Assembly (NCBI GenBank): GCA_030619425.1
Contig: JAUXBJ010000040.1
Coordinates: 1-9,037, forward strand
DNA length: 9,037 bases
Direction: 5' to 3'
Source of the DNA: a bacterium
Lineage (GTDB): Bacteria > Zixibacteria > MSB-5A5 > GN15 > FEB-12
Part shown: positions 1 through 8,418 of the stretch, piece after piece
Position numbering within the stretch: the first letter of the stretch is position 1
How the letters are laid out: every line of letters begins with the position of its first letter
The notes under the pieces: model-generated
The model's database searches: none
What the model was told of the DNA's origin: nothing
The model's input: the letters and a program-made list of their open reading frames with translations, nothing else
Translations under genes and position numbers: made by a program

Positions 1-1548
<1,548 letters not shown>

Positions 1549-1599
1549 TTATTCACATCCACCGCTCGCGTCCGGGCGGCAGAGAAAACCGGCGACTTC

Positions 1600-4500
1600 C
1601 TACTTCTCGATCAGCCTGATATCAAGACCAAGCGCCTGCAATTCTTTTATCAAGACATTGAAGGCTTCCGGGTAACCTGGTTCCGGCGGGTTTTCACCCT
1701 TGACGATGGCCTCATAAACGCGGCTGCGGCCGGTGACATCGTCGGACTTGACCGTCAACATCTCCTGTAAGGTGTGCGCCGCACCATAGGCCTCCAGCGC
1801 CCATACTTCCATCTCACCGAAGCGCTGGCCGCCGAACTGGGCCTTACCGCCCAGCGGCTGCTGCGTCACCAGCGAATACGGGCCGATTGAGCGAGCGTGG
1901 ATCTTGTCATCCACTAGGTGAGACAGCTTCAACATATAGATGTAACCCACCGTGATTGGATCATCAAACTCGTCGCCGGTACGACCGTCGTAGAGCGTCA
2001 GTTTCCCGTTCTCCGGTAAGCCCGCCTCGGCCAGCTTCTCCTTGATCTGAGCGATCGAGGCACCCTCAAAAACGGGATTGGCGATATGTTCGCCAAGCCG
2101 CTTGGCCGCCCAACCCAGATGTGTCTCGAGAATCTGTCCGACGTTCATTCGGGACGGCACGCCCAGTGGATTAAGGATGATATCAACCGGAGTTCCGTCG
2201 TCCATGTACGGCAAGTCCTCCACCGGGACGATCTTTGACACGACGCCCTTGTTTCCGTGACGTCCGGCCATTTTGTCACCGACGGATATCTTACGCCTGA
2301 TGGCAATGGTGACCTTGACCAACTGCTTGACCCCGGGCAGCAACTCGGCGCCGCGGATCACCTTGTCGATCTCGACATCCATCTGGGAACGCTTGGCCTC
2401 AATGAGATCAGAGGCCTCCTTGAGAACGCTGCTGACATGGTTGTTGGTAGTCGTGTCGGTACACCATCCATCGGGCGCTATAGCGTTTTCAAAGTCGAAA
2501 TCAGTTGTGAAGTCGGCCCGGTACTTGTGACCGGCTCTGATGAGCACACTGTTGTCGGCAATGGCGCGGATCGTCTGCGACGTTTTGCCATCCAATAACC
2601 GGCCGACAGCCTGGGCACGCGCGAGGGAGATGTCAATGATCTTCTTAGTGTAGTGCTTCCTGAGTTCGCCCGATTGCTGCTTCTCCAGTTTCTTGGCTTC
2701 TTCCGTACGTTCCTTGCGGCTGAATACCCGCGTGCGAATCACAACACCTTTCATTCCGGGTGGCGCCTTCAGACTAGCGTCGCGGACATCACCCGCCTTC
2801 TCGCCGAAGATGGCGCGAAGCAAACGCTCTTCCGGTGACAGCTCGGTCTCACCCTTGGGCGAGACCTTACCCACCAGGATGTCACCCGCTTCGACCTCGG
2901 CGCCGGCTCTGACAATCCCGTTTTCGTCCAGGTTAAGAAGTGCTTCCTCCGAGACGTTGGGGATTTCACGTGTGATTTCCTCAGCGCCGCGTTTGGTGTC
3001 GCGCACTTGCAGTTCGTACTCTTCGATATGAATAGAGGTAAAAATGTCCTGACGCCAGAGGCGCTCCGACAGGATGATCGCATCCTCGAAATTGTAACCG
3101 CGCCAGGGCATGAAAGCCACCAGGGTGTTGTTCCCCAACGCCAACTCACCACGGTCGACAGACGGACCTTCGGCGATGATATCGCCCTTTTGGATTTCGT
3201 CACCGATCTGCGCCACCGGCTTGAAACTGATACAGGTGTCCTGGTTCGAGCGGCGATACTTGGTCAAGCGATACTCTATATCCTCGACATAGCCCAACTT
3301 GCCGGCCCGCCGCTTGTCATCGGGTCGGATTACAACCCTGGTGCTGTCGGCATAGACAACAGTACCGGCGGAAGCTGCTTTGACTACAGCCCCGGCATCG
3401 GCGGCCACCTTAGCCTCCATCCCGGTACCGACTACGGCCGCTTCGGTTCTCAACAGCGGCACCGCCTGGCGTTGCATGTTGGAGCCCATCAGAGCGCGGT
3501 TGGCGTCGTCATGCTCAAGGAATGGAATCAATGATGCCGCCACCGACACCAACTGACGCGGCGAAACATCCATGTAGTCGACTTCGGTGGCGTCGATGAT
3601 CGGGTACTCCGAACGCCGGCGGACAGCGATCTTATCCGAAACGAATTTACCTTTGGAATCGAACGGCTCGTCACACTGAGCCACGTAGAAGCGGTCTTCC
3701 CGATCGGCCGACAGATACTCGATATTATTCGTCACCTTGCCCTTGGTAACCTTACGGTACGGCGTCTCAATGAAACCGTACTTGTTGATGCGGGCGAATG
3801 TAGCCAGCGATGTTATCAGGCCGATGTTTGGTCCTTCCGGTGTTTCGATAGGACACATCCGGCCGTAATGAGTGTGATGCACATCGCGCACCTCAAAACC
3901 GGCCCGCTCGCGGGTCAGGCCGCCGGGTCCCAGGGCCGAGAGGCGACGTTTGTGAGTCAACTCCGACAATGGGTTGGTCTGATCCATGAACTGTGACAAC
4001 TGGGACGATCCGAAAAACGTCTCCACCACCGATGAAACCGTACGGGCGTTAACCAGCAACTGTGGCGTTTGGTTTTCCTGATCCTTGAGCGAGAGTCGCT
4101 CCCGAATCGTGCGCGCTACACGCGACAGACCGACCGAGAACAGATTCGACAGAAGTTCACCCCCTGTGCGGGCACGGCGGTTGCCGAGATGATCGATGTC
4201 GTCGGTGAAGCCGATGTCATTACACAGCCCCGTCAGGTATCTTATAATGGCTACGAAATCATCGGTGGTCAGGGTCGTCTTGTCCAGCGGCATCTCCAAT
4301 CCCATGCGCTGGTTAATCATGTAGCGCCCGACTTCACCCAGATCGTAACGTTTATTGGAGAAGAAAAATCTCTCCAGAAGAGTCTCAGCCATCTCCAGCG
4401 TGGGCGGTTCACCCGGCCGCAGCATGGAGTAAATCTTCACCAGGGCTTCTTCGCGCGACTTAGTCGGATCCTTGCGGATAGTATTAAGAATGACGAATAC

Positions 4501-5370
4501 TTCACGCCGTTCCTCGCGGTGCACCATCCGCACGCTCTTGTGGCCCTGTACGATCAGCTTGTCGACCAGTGTTTCAACAATCGGTTCAGCGGCGCCAAAA
4601 AGCACCTCGCCGGTTTCTTTGTCGACGATGGTCTCGGCCAGGAAAGAACCCTCGTACACCTCCGGCTTGGCCGTCTTGAGTGTCAGTTTCGTCACTTTGT
4701 AGAACAGGTCGATGATTTCTTCGTCGGTAGAGAATCCCAGCGCCCGCAGGAGCATCGTCACCGGCAGCTTGCGCTTGGAGTCGATGTAGGCGTGCATGAC
4801 ATCACCGATGTCCATAGCAAACTCTACCCAACTCCCGCGATAGGGGATGATGCGGGCCGAATAGAGCTTCTTACCGTTAGGGTGGATACTCGAATCAAAG
4901 AACACGCCGGGGCTGCGGTGTAACTGACTGACCACTACCCGCTCGGCGCCGTTTATGATGAACGTTCCCCATTCAGTGATCAAAGGCAGTTCACCGAGGT
5001 AAACGTCCTGTTCGATGATATCCTTGACTTCCTTTTCCTCTCCCTCACCCTGCCGTGTAACAAGCCGCATCGTCACCCTGAGCGGTGCGGCAAAACTCAT
5101 ATTGCGCACACGGCATTCGTCGATGCTGTAACGGTTCGGTCCGAGATGGTAACTGACGTACTCCAGCGAGTTATTCTCGTGGACGTCGGTAACCGGGAAT
5201 ATGTCGAGAAACATGCCATGAAGGCCCTGCTTGGCCCGCTTGTCGGCAGGCACATTCTTTTGGAGGAAGGCCTCAAAAGAGCGGACCTGTACGTCCAGGA
5301 GATTGGGCATATCAGTGGCATCTTGCAATAAGCCGTAGCTATTGCGTGTCAAAACTGCTGATCGAGCCAA
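1600..5370 (-). CDS. rpoB: DNA-directed RNA polymerase subunit beta
   Basis: The 1256-residue beta subunit pairs with beta' to form the catalytic core of RNA polymerase. Visible landmarks are [17 protein letters not shown] (143-159), the rifampicin-binding cluster (454-480), [14 protein letters not shown] (506-519), [14 protein letters not shown] (758-771, acidic pair Glu762-Asp763), [12 protein letters not shown] (1031-1042, with Lys1033 and Lys1041 matching the NTP-contacting lysines), and [30 protein letters not shown] near the C-terminus (1174 on). The protein is about 86 residues shorter than the E. coli one, presumably because lineage inserts are absent. The start is TTG: GGAGGG sits 7 nt upstream, a TAA stop lies five codons further out with no ATG between, and the next ATG (codon 21) would cut into the conserved N-terminus. 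The stop is TAG. A 254-nt structured gap separates it from rplL, and rpoC follows after 63 nt. Confidence 0.98.
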   Translation of the reverse strand: MARSAVLTRNSYGLLQDATDMPNLLDVQVRSFEAFLQKNVPADKRAKQGLHGMFLDIFPVTDVHENNSLEYVSYHLGPNRYSIDECRVRNMSFAAPLRVTMRLVTRQGEGEEKEVKDIIEQDVYLGELPLITEWGTFIINGAERVVVSQLHRSPGVFFDSSIHPNGKKLYSARIIPYRGSWVEFAMDIGDVMHAYIDSKRKLPVTMLLRALGFSTDEEIIDLFYKVTKLTLKTAKPEVYEGSFLAETIVDKETGEVLFGAAEPIVETLVDKLIVQGHKSVRMVHREERREVFVILNTIRKDPTKSREEALVKIYSMLRPGEPPTLEMAETLLERFFFSNKRYDLGEVGRYMINQRMGLEMPLDKTTLTTDDFVAIIRYLTGLCNDIGFTDDIDHLGNRRARTGGELLSNLFSVGLSRVARTIRERLSLKDQENQTPQLLVNARTVSSVVETFFGSSQLSQFMDQTNPLSELTHKRRLSALGPGGLTRERAGFEVRDVHHTHYGRMCPIETPEGPNIGLITSLATFARINKYGFIETPYRKVTKGKVTNNIEYLSADREDRFYVAQCDEPFDSKGKFVSDKIAVRRRSEYPIIDATEVDYMDVSPRQLVSVAASLIPFLEHDDANRALMGSNMQRQAVPLLRTEAAVVGTGMEAKVAADAGAVVKAASAGTVVYADSTRVVIRPDDKRRAGKLGYVEDIEYRLTKYRRSNQDTCISFKPVAQIGDEIQKGDIIAEGPSVDRGELALGNNTLVAFMPWRGYNFEDAIILSERLWRQDIFTSIHIEEYELQVRDTKRGAEEITREIPNVSEEALLNLDENGIVRAGAEVEAGDILVGKVSPKGETELSPEERLLRAIFGEKAGDVRDASLKAPPGMKGVVIRTRVFSRKERTEEAKKLEKQQSGELRKHYTKKIIDISLARAQAVGRLLDGKTSQTIRAIADNSVLIRAGHKYRADFTTDFDFENAIAPDGWCTDTTTNNHVSSVLKEASDLIEAKRSQMDVEIDKVIRGAELLPGVKQLVKVTIAIRRKISVGDKMAGRHGNKGVVSKIVPVEDLPYMDDGTPVDIILNPLGVPSRMNVGQILETHLGWAAKRLGEHIANPVFEGASIAQIKEKLAEAGLPENGKLTLYDGRTGDEFDDPITVGYIYMLKLSHLVDDKIHARSIGPYSLVTQQPLGGKAQFGGQRFGEMEVWALEAYGAAHTLQEMLTVKSDDVTGRSRVYEAIVKGENPPEPGYPEAFNVLIKELQALGLDIRLIEK
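3931..4011 (-). other. Rifampicin-binding cluster of rpoB, wild-type residues
   Basis: Residues 454-480 of RpoB align to the E. coli cluster with an offset of 53. The positions most often changed in resistant strains are all in the sensitive state: Ser459 (E. coli 512), Gln460 (513), Asp463 (516), His473 (526) and Ser478 (531). The only differences seen are Thr465 for Asn518 and Leu for Ile at 524 and 530, which are conservative. The inference is a drug-sensitive enzyme; whether drug enters the cell cannot be judged from this sequence. Confidence 0.8.
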
Positions 5371-5377
5371 GGCGCTA

Positions 5378-5383
5378 CCCTCC
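5378..5383 (-). promoter_or_regulatory. Ribosome binding site of rpoB (decides the TTG start)
   Basis: GGAGGG on the minus strand lies 7 nt before TTG at 5370. It is among the strongest Shine-Dalgarno matches in the window and fixes the TTG start, since no in-frame ATG or GTG lies between it and the upstream stop. Confidence 0.85.
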
Positions 5384-5402
5384 TGCAGTTAATAGGTACG
5401 CC

Positions 5403-5434
5403 TACCCCGCCGGGCAAGCTGAACCCGGGGAGTA
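5403..5434 (-). promoter_or_regulatory. Strong hairpin in the rpoB leader
   Basis: On the minus-strand RNA the arms TACUCCCCGGG and CCCGGCGGGGUA form an 11-bp stem with one bulged C, one G-U pair and a nine-nt loop. The G-U pair would be an A-C mismatch on the plus strand, so the structure favours the sense transcript. The stem ends 32 nt before the rpoB TTG codon. No U-tract follows, so it is not a classic terminator. It may be an RNase III or stability element, or may act on translation. Confidence 0.5.
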
Positions 5435-5494
5435 CGCTAATCTTCACTATCCTGTCGACCGGTCTGGATGATCCTGTCATCTTACTTTCATCTT

Positions 5495-5515
5495 CTCCCC
5501 GACCACGTGGGGGAG
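5495..5515 (-). promoter_or_regulatory. Hairpin in the rplL-rpoB gap
   Basis: CUCCCC and GGGGAG form a perfect 6-bp GC-rich stem around a nine-nt loop. There is no U-tract behind it on the transcript, so it is not an intrinsic terminator by the usual criteria. Possible attenuator or processing element. Confidence 0.35.
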
Positions 5516-5582
5516 CCGTTTTAGCAGTCAATCAACCAACCAAAAAAACGAAACATGGGAATTGTCGGTAGTCAAACCAAGC

Positions 5583-5602
5583 CGGGAGCCGATCGGTTCC
5601 CG
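5583..5602 (-). promoter_or_regulatory. Imperfect palindrome 22 nt after rplL
   Basis: A 20-nt near-perfect inverted repeat, CGGGA-x-CCGA/TCGG-x-TCCCG. On the sense RNA it gives CGGGA/UCCCG plus an inner CC/GG with one A-C mismatch and loop GAUC. The following tract is only GCUUGGUUU, so termination would be partial at best. The site matches the place of the attenuator behind the L12 gene in E. coli. Confidence 0.4.
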
Positions 5603-5624
5603 ACTCAGAGCATGTCCTTTACAA

Positions 5625-5999
5625 TTACTTGATGTCGGCGATGCCACCAACCTCTTCGATCTTGGCTTTGATCGCTGCGGCTTCGTCCTTCGGAATCCCC
5701 TCTTTCACCTTGACCGGGGCACTCTCCACCAATTCTTTGGCTTCCTTCAGACCAAGCGAGGTAAACTCGCGCACCGCTTTGATCACCTGGATTTTCTTGT
5801 CACCGATGGCCGTAAGAACTACGTCGAATTCGATCTGCTCTTCAACCTCTGCGACAGCGCCCGGCATGGCGGCCATAGCCACCGGAGCGGCGGCTGTTAC
5901 ACCGAACTTATCCTGGATAGCTTTGGACAAATCGGCCAGATCCATTGCACTCAGAACTGCAATCTTGTCAACAATCTCTTCAATCGCTACGTTAGACAC
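5625..5999 (-). CDS. rplL: 50S ribosomal protein bL12 (L7/L12)
   Basis: A 124-residue acidic stalk protein of usual length, present in several copies per ribosome on uL10. It recruits and stimulates the translational GTPases EF-Tu, EF-G, IF2 and RF3. The N-terminal dimerisation helices are at about 1-35 (ending DKFGV). An Ala/Pro-rich hinge (about 35-48) follows. The globular C-terminal domain (about 52-124) shows DKKIQVIKAVRE, the factor-binding SLGLKEAKELVE and KEGIPKDEA, ending in GGIADIK. The start is GTG at 5999: the GAGG box is 8 nt upstream and an in-frame TGA lies six codons out with no ATG between. The only nearby ATG is out of frame. It lies 98 nt after rplJ and 254 nt before rpoB; both gaps contain hairpins that could set its higher expression. 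Confidence 0.97.
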   Translation of the reverse strand: MSNVAIEEIVDKIAVLSAMDLADLSKAIQDKFGVTAAAPVAMAAMPGAVAEVEEQIEFDVVLTAIGDKKIQVIKAVREFTSLGLKEAKELVESAPVKVKEGIPKDEAAAIKAKIEEVGGIADIK

Positions 6000-6000
6000 T

Positions 6001-6051
6001 TCTTCAACCTCATGAAATCAATAATTAATTCAACTTATCTTCAACATGAAA
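6001..6051 (-). repeat. Imperfect direct repeat covering the rplL ribosome-binding segment
   Basis: On the plus strand TCTTCAAC-CTC-ATGAAA (6001-6017) recurs as TCTTCAAC-ATGAAA (6038-6051). The copies differ by a 3-nt indel that contains part of the Shine-Dalgarno box, so only the gene-proximal copy has a working ribosome binding site. The DNA between them is very AT-rich. The repeat could be a local duplication or chance in AT-rich DNA. Confidence 0.45.
6006..6012 (-). promoter_or_regulatory. Ribosome binding site of rplL (decides the GTG start)
   Basis: TGAGGTT, core GAGG at 6008-6011, lies 8 nt before GTG at 5999. It supports GTG as initiator because no other start codon is available in frame. 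Confidence 0.75.
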
Positions 6052-6058
6052 AGGTCCT

Positions 6059-6079
6059 GAGAAACCACAGAGGTTTCCC
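6059..6079 (-). promoter_or_regulatory. Hairpin between rplJ and rplL
   Basis: An 8-bp stem (GGGAAACC / GGUUUCUC, with one G-U pair) and a 5-nt loop form on the sense RNA, 18 nt after the rplJ stop. The wobble pair would be A-C on the opposite strand, so it fits an RNA role. It is not followed by a U-run, so termination is unlikely. It may protect or process the mRNA to favour rplL over rplJ; this is inference. Confidence 0.45.
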
Positions 6080-6097
6080 GCGAACCAGAATCACCGA

Positions 6098-6622
6098 CTA
6101 CTCTTCGCCCTTCTTCTTCTCCGCCAAAGCGTCGATGCACCCGATCAATTCTCGATGCACCGCATCGAGCGACCGGACCAATTCGGCAATAGGAGCTTCC
6201 ACCGCCGCCGCCACCATCGAATACAACTGGTCCTTTGACGGCAGATCGGCCAGCTTTTTGATATCACCGACATCGTAAGCGATGTCGTCCAGCCAAAACG
6301 CCTTCATTCGGGGCAGTTCATGCTCTTTGAACGAATCGTGCAGAATCTTGGCGGCCGTGGCCGGGTCATCATCGGTAAATACGATAGCCGTCGGTCCTTC
6401 CAGATGCTCGTCGATTCCTGATTTCCCGCACTCCTTGGCGGCAAGCCTGAAGAGGGTATTCTTGCCCACCAGAAACTTGACGTTGTTCTCGCGCAACTTC
6501 TTTCGAAGCAGGGTCAGGTCGGCGACGTTGAGACCCTGATAATCGGTCACAAACACCGAACTGGAATCCTCAAGGAGTTTCTTATATTGAGCAACGGCTT
6601 CGATTTTTTCTGCTTTCGGCAT
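6098..6622 (-). CDS. rplJ: 50S ribosomal protein uL10 (L10)
   Basis: This 174-residue protein anchors the L12 dimers to the 23S rRNA near uL11 and forms the stalk base. The globular rRNA-binding domain shows VFVTDYQGLNVADLTLLRKK (23-42), NNVKFLVGKNTL (46-57), GPTAIVF (76-82) and LPSKDQL (127-133). The C-terminal helix (about 143-168) that docks L12 dimers ends in EKKKGEE. The length is within the family range (E. coli 165). The frame is open for 36 more codons upstream, but that stretch is inside rplA and looks nothing like L10. The ATG at 6622 gives the typical MPKAEK start and has GAGAGG at 6633-6638. That box directly follows the rplA stop, with only 16 nt between the genes, so translation is probably coupled. 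In E. coli L10-L12 represses its own mRNA through a long leader; there is no space for one here. Confidence 0.97.
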   Translation of the reverse strand: MPKAEKIEAVAQYKKLLEDSSSVFVTDYQGLNVADLTLLRKKLRENNVKFLVGKNTLFRLAAKECGKSGIDEHLEGPTAIVFTDDDPATAAKILHDSFKEHELPRMKAFWLDDIAYDVGDIKKLADLPSKDQLYSMVAAAVEAPIAELVRSLDAVHRELIGCIDALAEKKKGEE

Positions 6623-6638
6623 CCTGAATCTACCTCTC

Positions 6639-7343
6639 TTACTTTTTGATTGCCGCCAGCAGATCCTGGTGGTCCAGCTTGATCCCGGGGCCCATGGAAC
6701 TACAGATAGAGGCGCCAAGGAAATAAGCACCTTTGGCCGCAGCCGGTTTGAGCTTTACGATGGCGTCGACAAACGCCTTAACGTTTTCTTCAATCTTATC
6801 GCTGTCAAATGAGAGCTTGCCGACCGCCGAGGCGATATTCGCCTGTTTGTCGACTCGGAACTCGATGCGCCCTGCTTTGACCTCCCGAACCGCCTTGCTG
6901 ACGTCCATGGTAACCGTGCCGGCCTTTGGGTTCGGCATGAGACCGCGCGGTCCCAACAGCTTACCGAGTTTGCCGACTACCCGCATCATGTCGGGCGTGG
7001 CCACGGTAACGTCGAAATCAATGAAGCCACCCTGAATCTTTTCAGCAAGGTCGTCCGAACCGACAATGTCGGCTCCGGCTTCCTGGGCTTCGGTAGCTTT
7101 TTCACCCTCAGCGAACACCGCAACCCTAACGGTAGAGCCGGTGCCGTGGGGCAAAGCCACCGTGCCGCGAACCATTTGATCGGCATGTTTGGGGTTGACC
7201 CCCAAACGGACAGCCACCTCCACCGATTCGTCAAACTGGACGAAGTGGCAGTCCTTGAGAATCTTGACCGCCTCGGCGAGAACGTACCGTTTGTTCCGAT
7301 CAACTTTGCCGCGGGCTTCCTGGTACTTCTTGGAATGTTTCAT
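6639..7343 (-). CDS. rplA: 50S ribosomal protein uL1 (L1)
   Basis: A 234-residue protein of the L1 stalk, which moves deacylated tRNA out through the E site. In many bacteria it also represses translation of its own operon. The sequence shows MKHSKKY at the start, the conserved core [14 protein letters not shown] (131-144) in the hinge and second domain, and [11 protein letters not shown] (156-166), all typical of L1. Its length equals that of E. coli L1. The start is ATG at 7343. Two Shine-Dalgarno-like boxes precede it: GGAG only 3 nt away (7347-7350) and GGGAG 11 nt away (7355-7359). The further box overlaps the 3' arm of a hairpin (7358-7383). The gene lies 63 nt after rplK and 16 nt before rplJ. 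The stop is TAA. Confidence 0.98.
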   Translation of the reverse strand: MKHSKKYQEARGKVDRNKRYVLAEAVKILKDCHFVQFDESVEVAVRLGVNPKHADQMVRGTVALPHGTGSTVRVAVFAEGEKATEAQEAGADIVGSDDLAEKIQGGFIDFDVTVATPDMMRVVGKLGKLLGPRGLMPNPKAGTVTMDVSKAVREVKAGRIEFRVDKQANIASAVGKLSFDSDKIEENVKAFVDAIVKLKPAAAKGAYFLGASICSSMGPGIKLDHQDLLAAIKK

Positions 7344-7357
7344 TATCTCCTATTCTC

Positions 7358-7383
7358 CCTGATCACGGCCACAGCCGCTCAGG
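7358..7383 (-). promoter_or_regulatory. Hairpin upstream of rplA, candidate L1 translational operator
   Basis: On the sense RNA, CCUGA pairs with UCAGG (5 bp). An asymmetric internal loop follows (G on the 5' side, UGA on the 3' side), then CGGC pairs with GCCG around the loop UGUG. The 3' arm runs into the distal Shine-Dalgarno box of rplA. Known L1 binding sites on mRNA and 23S rRNA are short helices with an asymmetric internal loop, so shape and position fit an autogenous site. I could not compare it base by base with the 23S rRNA of this organism, and the stem is short. Confidence 0.35.
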
Positions 7384-7406
7384 TCCCAACGAATTGTGTG
7401 TATAGA

Positions 7407-7844
7407 TTAATCTTGCGTTATCCCGTCCACCTCAATACCCATAGAGCGAGCCGTGCCCTCAACCATCAGCATAGCCGTCTCCACCGAGGAGGCGTTCAGG
7501 TCTTCCATTTTCGTTTCAGCGATCTCACGGACCTGCGCCCTGGACACCCGACCGACTTTTTCTTTGTTGGGCACACCGGAACCTTTGGCCAGCTTGGCCG
7601 CTTTTTTCAGCAGAGTCGAAGCGGGCGGTGTCTTGGTCTCAAAGGTGAACGATTTATCCTTGTAAACGGTGATAATCACCGGCGTGAGGATACCACCGCC
7701 GGTCTTGGTCCGCTCGTTGAAGGCCTTACAGAATTCCATAATATTGACGCCGCGCTGACCCAGGGCGGGACCGATGGGTGGGGCGGGGTTGGCGCCTCCG
7801 GCCGGAATCTGCAGTTTGATGAAGCCGTCAATCTTTTTTGCCAC
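7407..7844 (-). CDS. rplK: 50S ribosomal protein uL11 (L11)
   Basis: A 145-residue protein of the GTPase-associated centre. It binds the 1070 region of 23S rRNA together with uL10 and is the site of thiostrepton action and of stringent (RelA) signalling. The N-terminal domain reads [20 protein letters not shown] with the proline-rich [21 protein letters not shown] (20-40); Lys4 and Lys40 lie at places methylated by PrmA in E. coli. The C-terminal rRNA-binding domain includes KTPPAS (71-76) and [10 protein letters not shown] (130-139). The start is GTG at 7844, giving the universal AKK N-terminus; no in-frame ATG fits. GGAG lies 10 nt and AAGG 4 nt upstream. The gene follows nusG by only 30 nt, too short for an E. 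coli-like L1 site in front of it. The stop is TAA. Confidence 0.97.
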   Translation of the reverse strand: MAKKIDGFIKLQIPAGGANPAPPIGPALGQRGVNIMEFCKAFNERTKTGGGILTPVIITVYKDKSFTFETKTPPASTLLKKAAKLAKGSGVPNKEKVGRVSRAQVREIAETKMEDLNASSVETAMLMVEGTARSMGIEVDGITQD

Positions 7845-7874
7845 GTTGCCTTATCTCCAGTAATCAGTAAGTTT

Positions 7875-8411
7875 CTATTTCTTTACCCGCTCTACTTGCA
7901 GAAAATCCAACTCGACCGGAGTGGGACGACCGAATATCGATACCATCACCTTCACCTTGCGACGCTCCATATTGACCTCGCCGACCGTACCGGTGAAATC
8001 AGCAAACGGTCCATCATTCACCTTGACACTCTCGCCGGCCTGGAACGGAAAGTCCGTCGGCTCCTCGGTGCGGCTGCGATTAACCTGACCGACGATCCGC
8101 TCGACCTCTGCGTCTTTGAGCGGTCGAGGTTTGCCTGCACCTCCAACGAAATTCGTAATGCCCGGCGTCGAAACGACCAACTCCTGCGTAACCTTATCCA
8201 GTTCACACTGCACCAGAATGTAACTGGGCAGGAACTTCTTGGTTGAGGTCGACCGACGGCCCTGCTTCATCTCGGTTACTTCTTCAGTCGGAACCAACAC
8301 TTCACCGAACTTGTCCTCCACGCCGGCGTTAACCATTGCCGACTCGAGGTATTTCTTAGCCTTTTGTTCATGCCCGGAGTAGGTATGAACGGCATACCAG
8401 TGCATTGCCAT
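7875..8411 (-). CDS. nusG: Transcription termination/antitermination protein NusG
   Basis: A 178-residue elongation factor that binds the RNA polymerase clamp, suppresses pausing, and links polymerase to Rho or to ribosomal protein S10. The NGN domain is at about 3-112: HWYAVHTYSGHEQK, FGEVLVPTEEV (35-45), KKFLPSYILVQ (58-68). The KOW domain is at about 124-178: VKVNDGPFADFTGTVGEVN and VSIFGRPTPVELDF (157-170). There is no large inserted domain as in Aquifex or Thermotoga. I chose ATG at 8411 (MAMHWY): GGAAG and GAGAAG precede it inside the end of secE. ATG at 8405 (MHWY) is an alternative, and an upstream TTG would overlap secE by 38 nt without homology to the family. It sits 7 nt after secE, so translation is probably coupled. 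The stop is TAG. Confidence 0.96.
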   Translation of the reverse strand: MAMHWYAVHTYSGHEQKAKKYLESAMVNAGVEDKFGEVLVPTEEVTEMKQGRRSTSTKKFLPSYILVQCELDKVTQELVVSTPGITNFVGGAGKPRPLKDAEVERIVGQVNRSRTEEPTDFPFQAGESVKVNDGPFADFTGTVGEVNMERRKVKVMVSIFGRPTPVELDFLQVERVKK

Positions 8412-8418
8412 CAGCTTC

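Larger units (their letters stand above)
5371..5624 (-). other. Structured rplL-rpoB intergenic spacer
   Basis: This 254-nt gap has no convincing gene. On the transcript it holds, in order: an imperfect palindrome just after rplL (5583-5602), a run of seven U (5542-5548), a tetranucleotide-like stretch of TTGG/TTGA units (about 5525-5541), a 6-bp hairpin with nine-nt loop (5495-5515), two direct copies of GACAGGAT, and a strong hairpin (5403-5434) shortly before the rpoB ribosome binding site. In E. coli the corresponding gap carries a partial terminator (attenuator) and an RNase III site that make rpoBC expression lower than that of the L12 gene. A similar role is inferred here from position and structure only. 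I found no convincing -35/-10 promoter in it. Confidence 0.6.

Noticed and set aside
2769..3203. A 144-codon minus-strand frame inside rpoB
   Set aside because: It is a second frame within a complete and highly conserved rpoB segment, without its own initiation signal or known domain.
4069..4923. A 284-codon plus-strand open frame
   Set aside because: Antisense to the conserved middle and N-terminal half of rpoB; a shadow of its codon use. The same holds for the other plus-strand frames within rpoB and rpoC, such as 520-1182 and 3007-3534.
5542..5548. Seven-U run after rplL as an intrinsic terminator
   Set aside because: No stable hairpin directly precedes it on the transcript. The nearest palindrome is about 35 nt upstream.
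5562..6278. A 238-codon plus-strand frame spanning the rplL region
   Set aside because: It runs antisense through rplL and both of its flanking spacers. The sense frame is a clear L7/L12, and the plus frame has no family resemblance.
6623..6730. 36-codon upstream extension of rplJ
   Set aside because: It is a different frame inside the end of rplA, has no likeness to L10, and the downstream ATG has both a Shine-Dalgarno box and the typical N-terminus.
7393..7406. TATACA-like -10 element at the end of rplK
   Set aside because: The best -35 match is weak and spaced about 19 bp away. Such sequences are common by chance in AT-rich gaps.
7146..8246. A 366-codon open frame on the plus strand
   Set aside because: It lies wholly antisense to rplA, rplK and nusG, shows no recognisable domain, and has no sound ribosome binding site. 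Its composition is what the complement of these genes would give.
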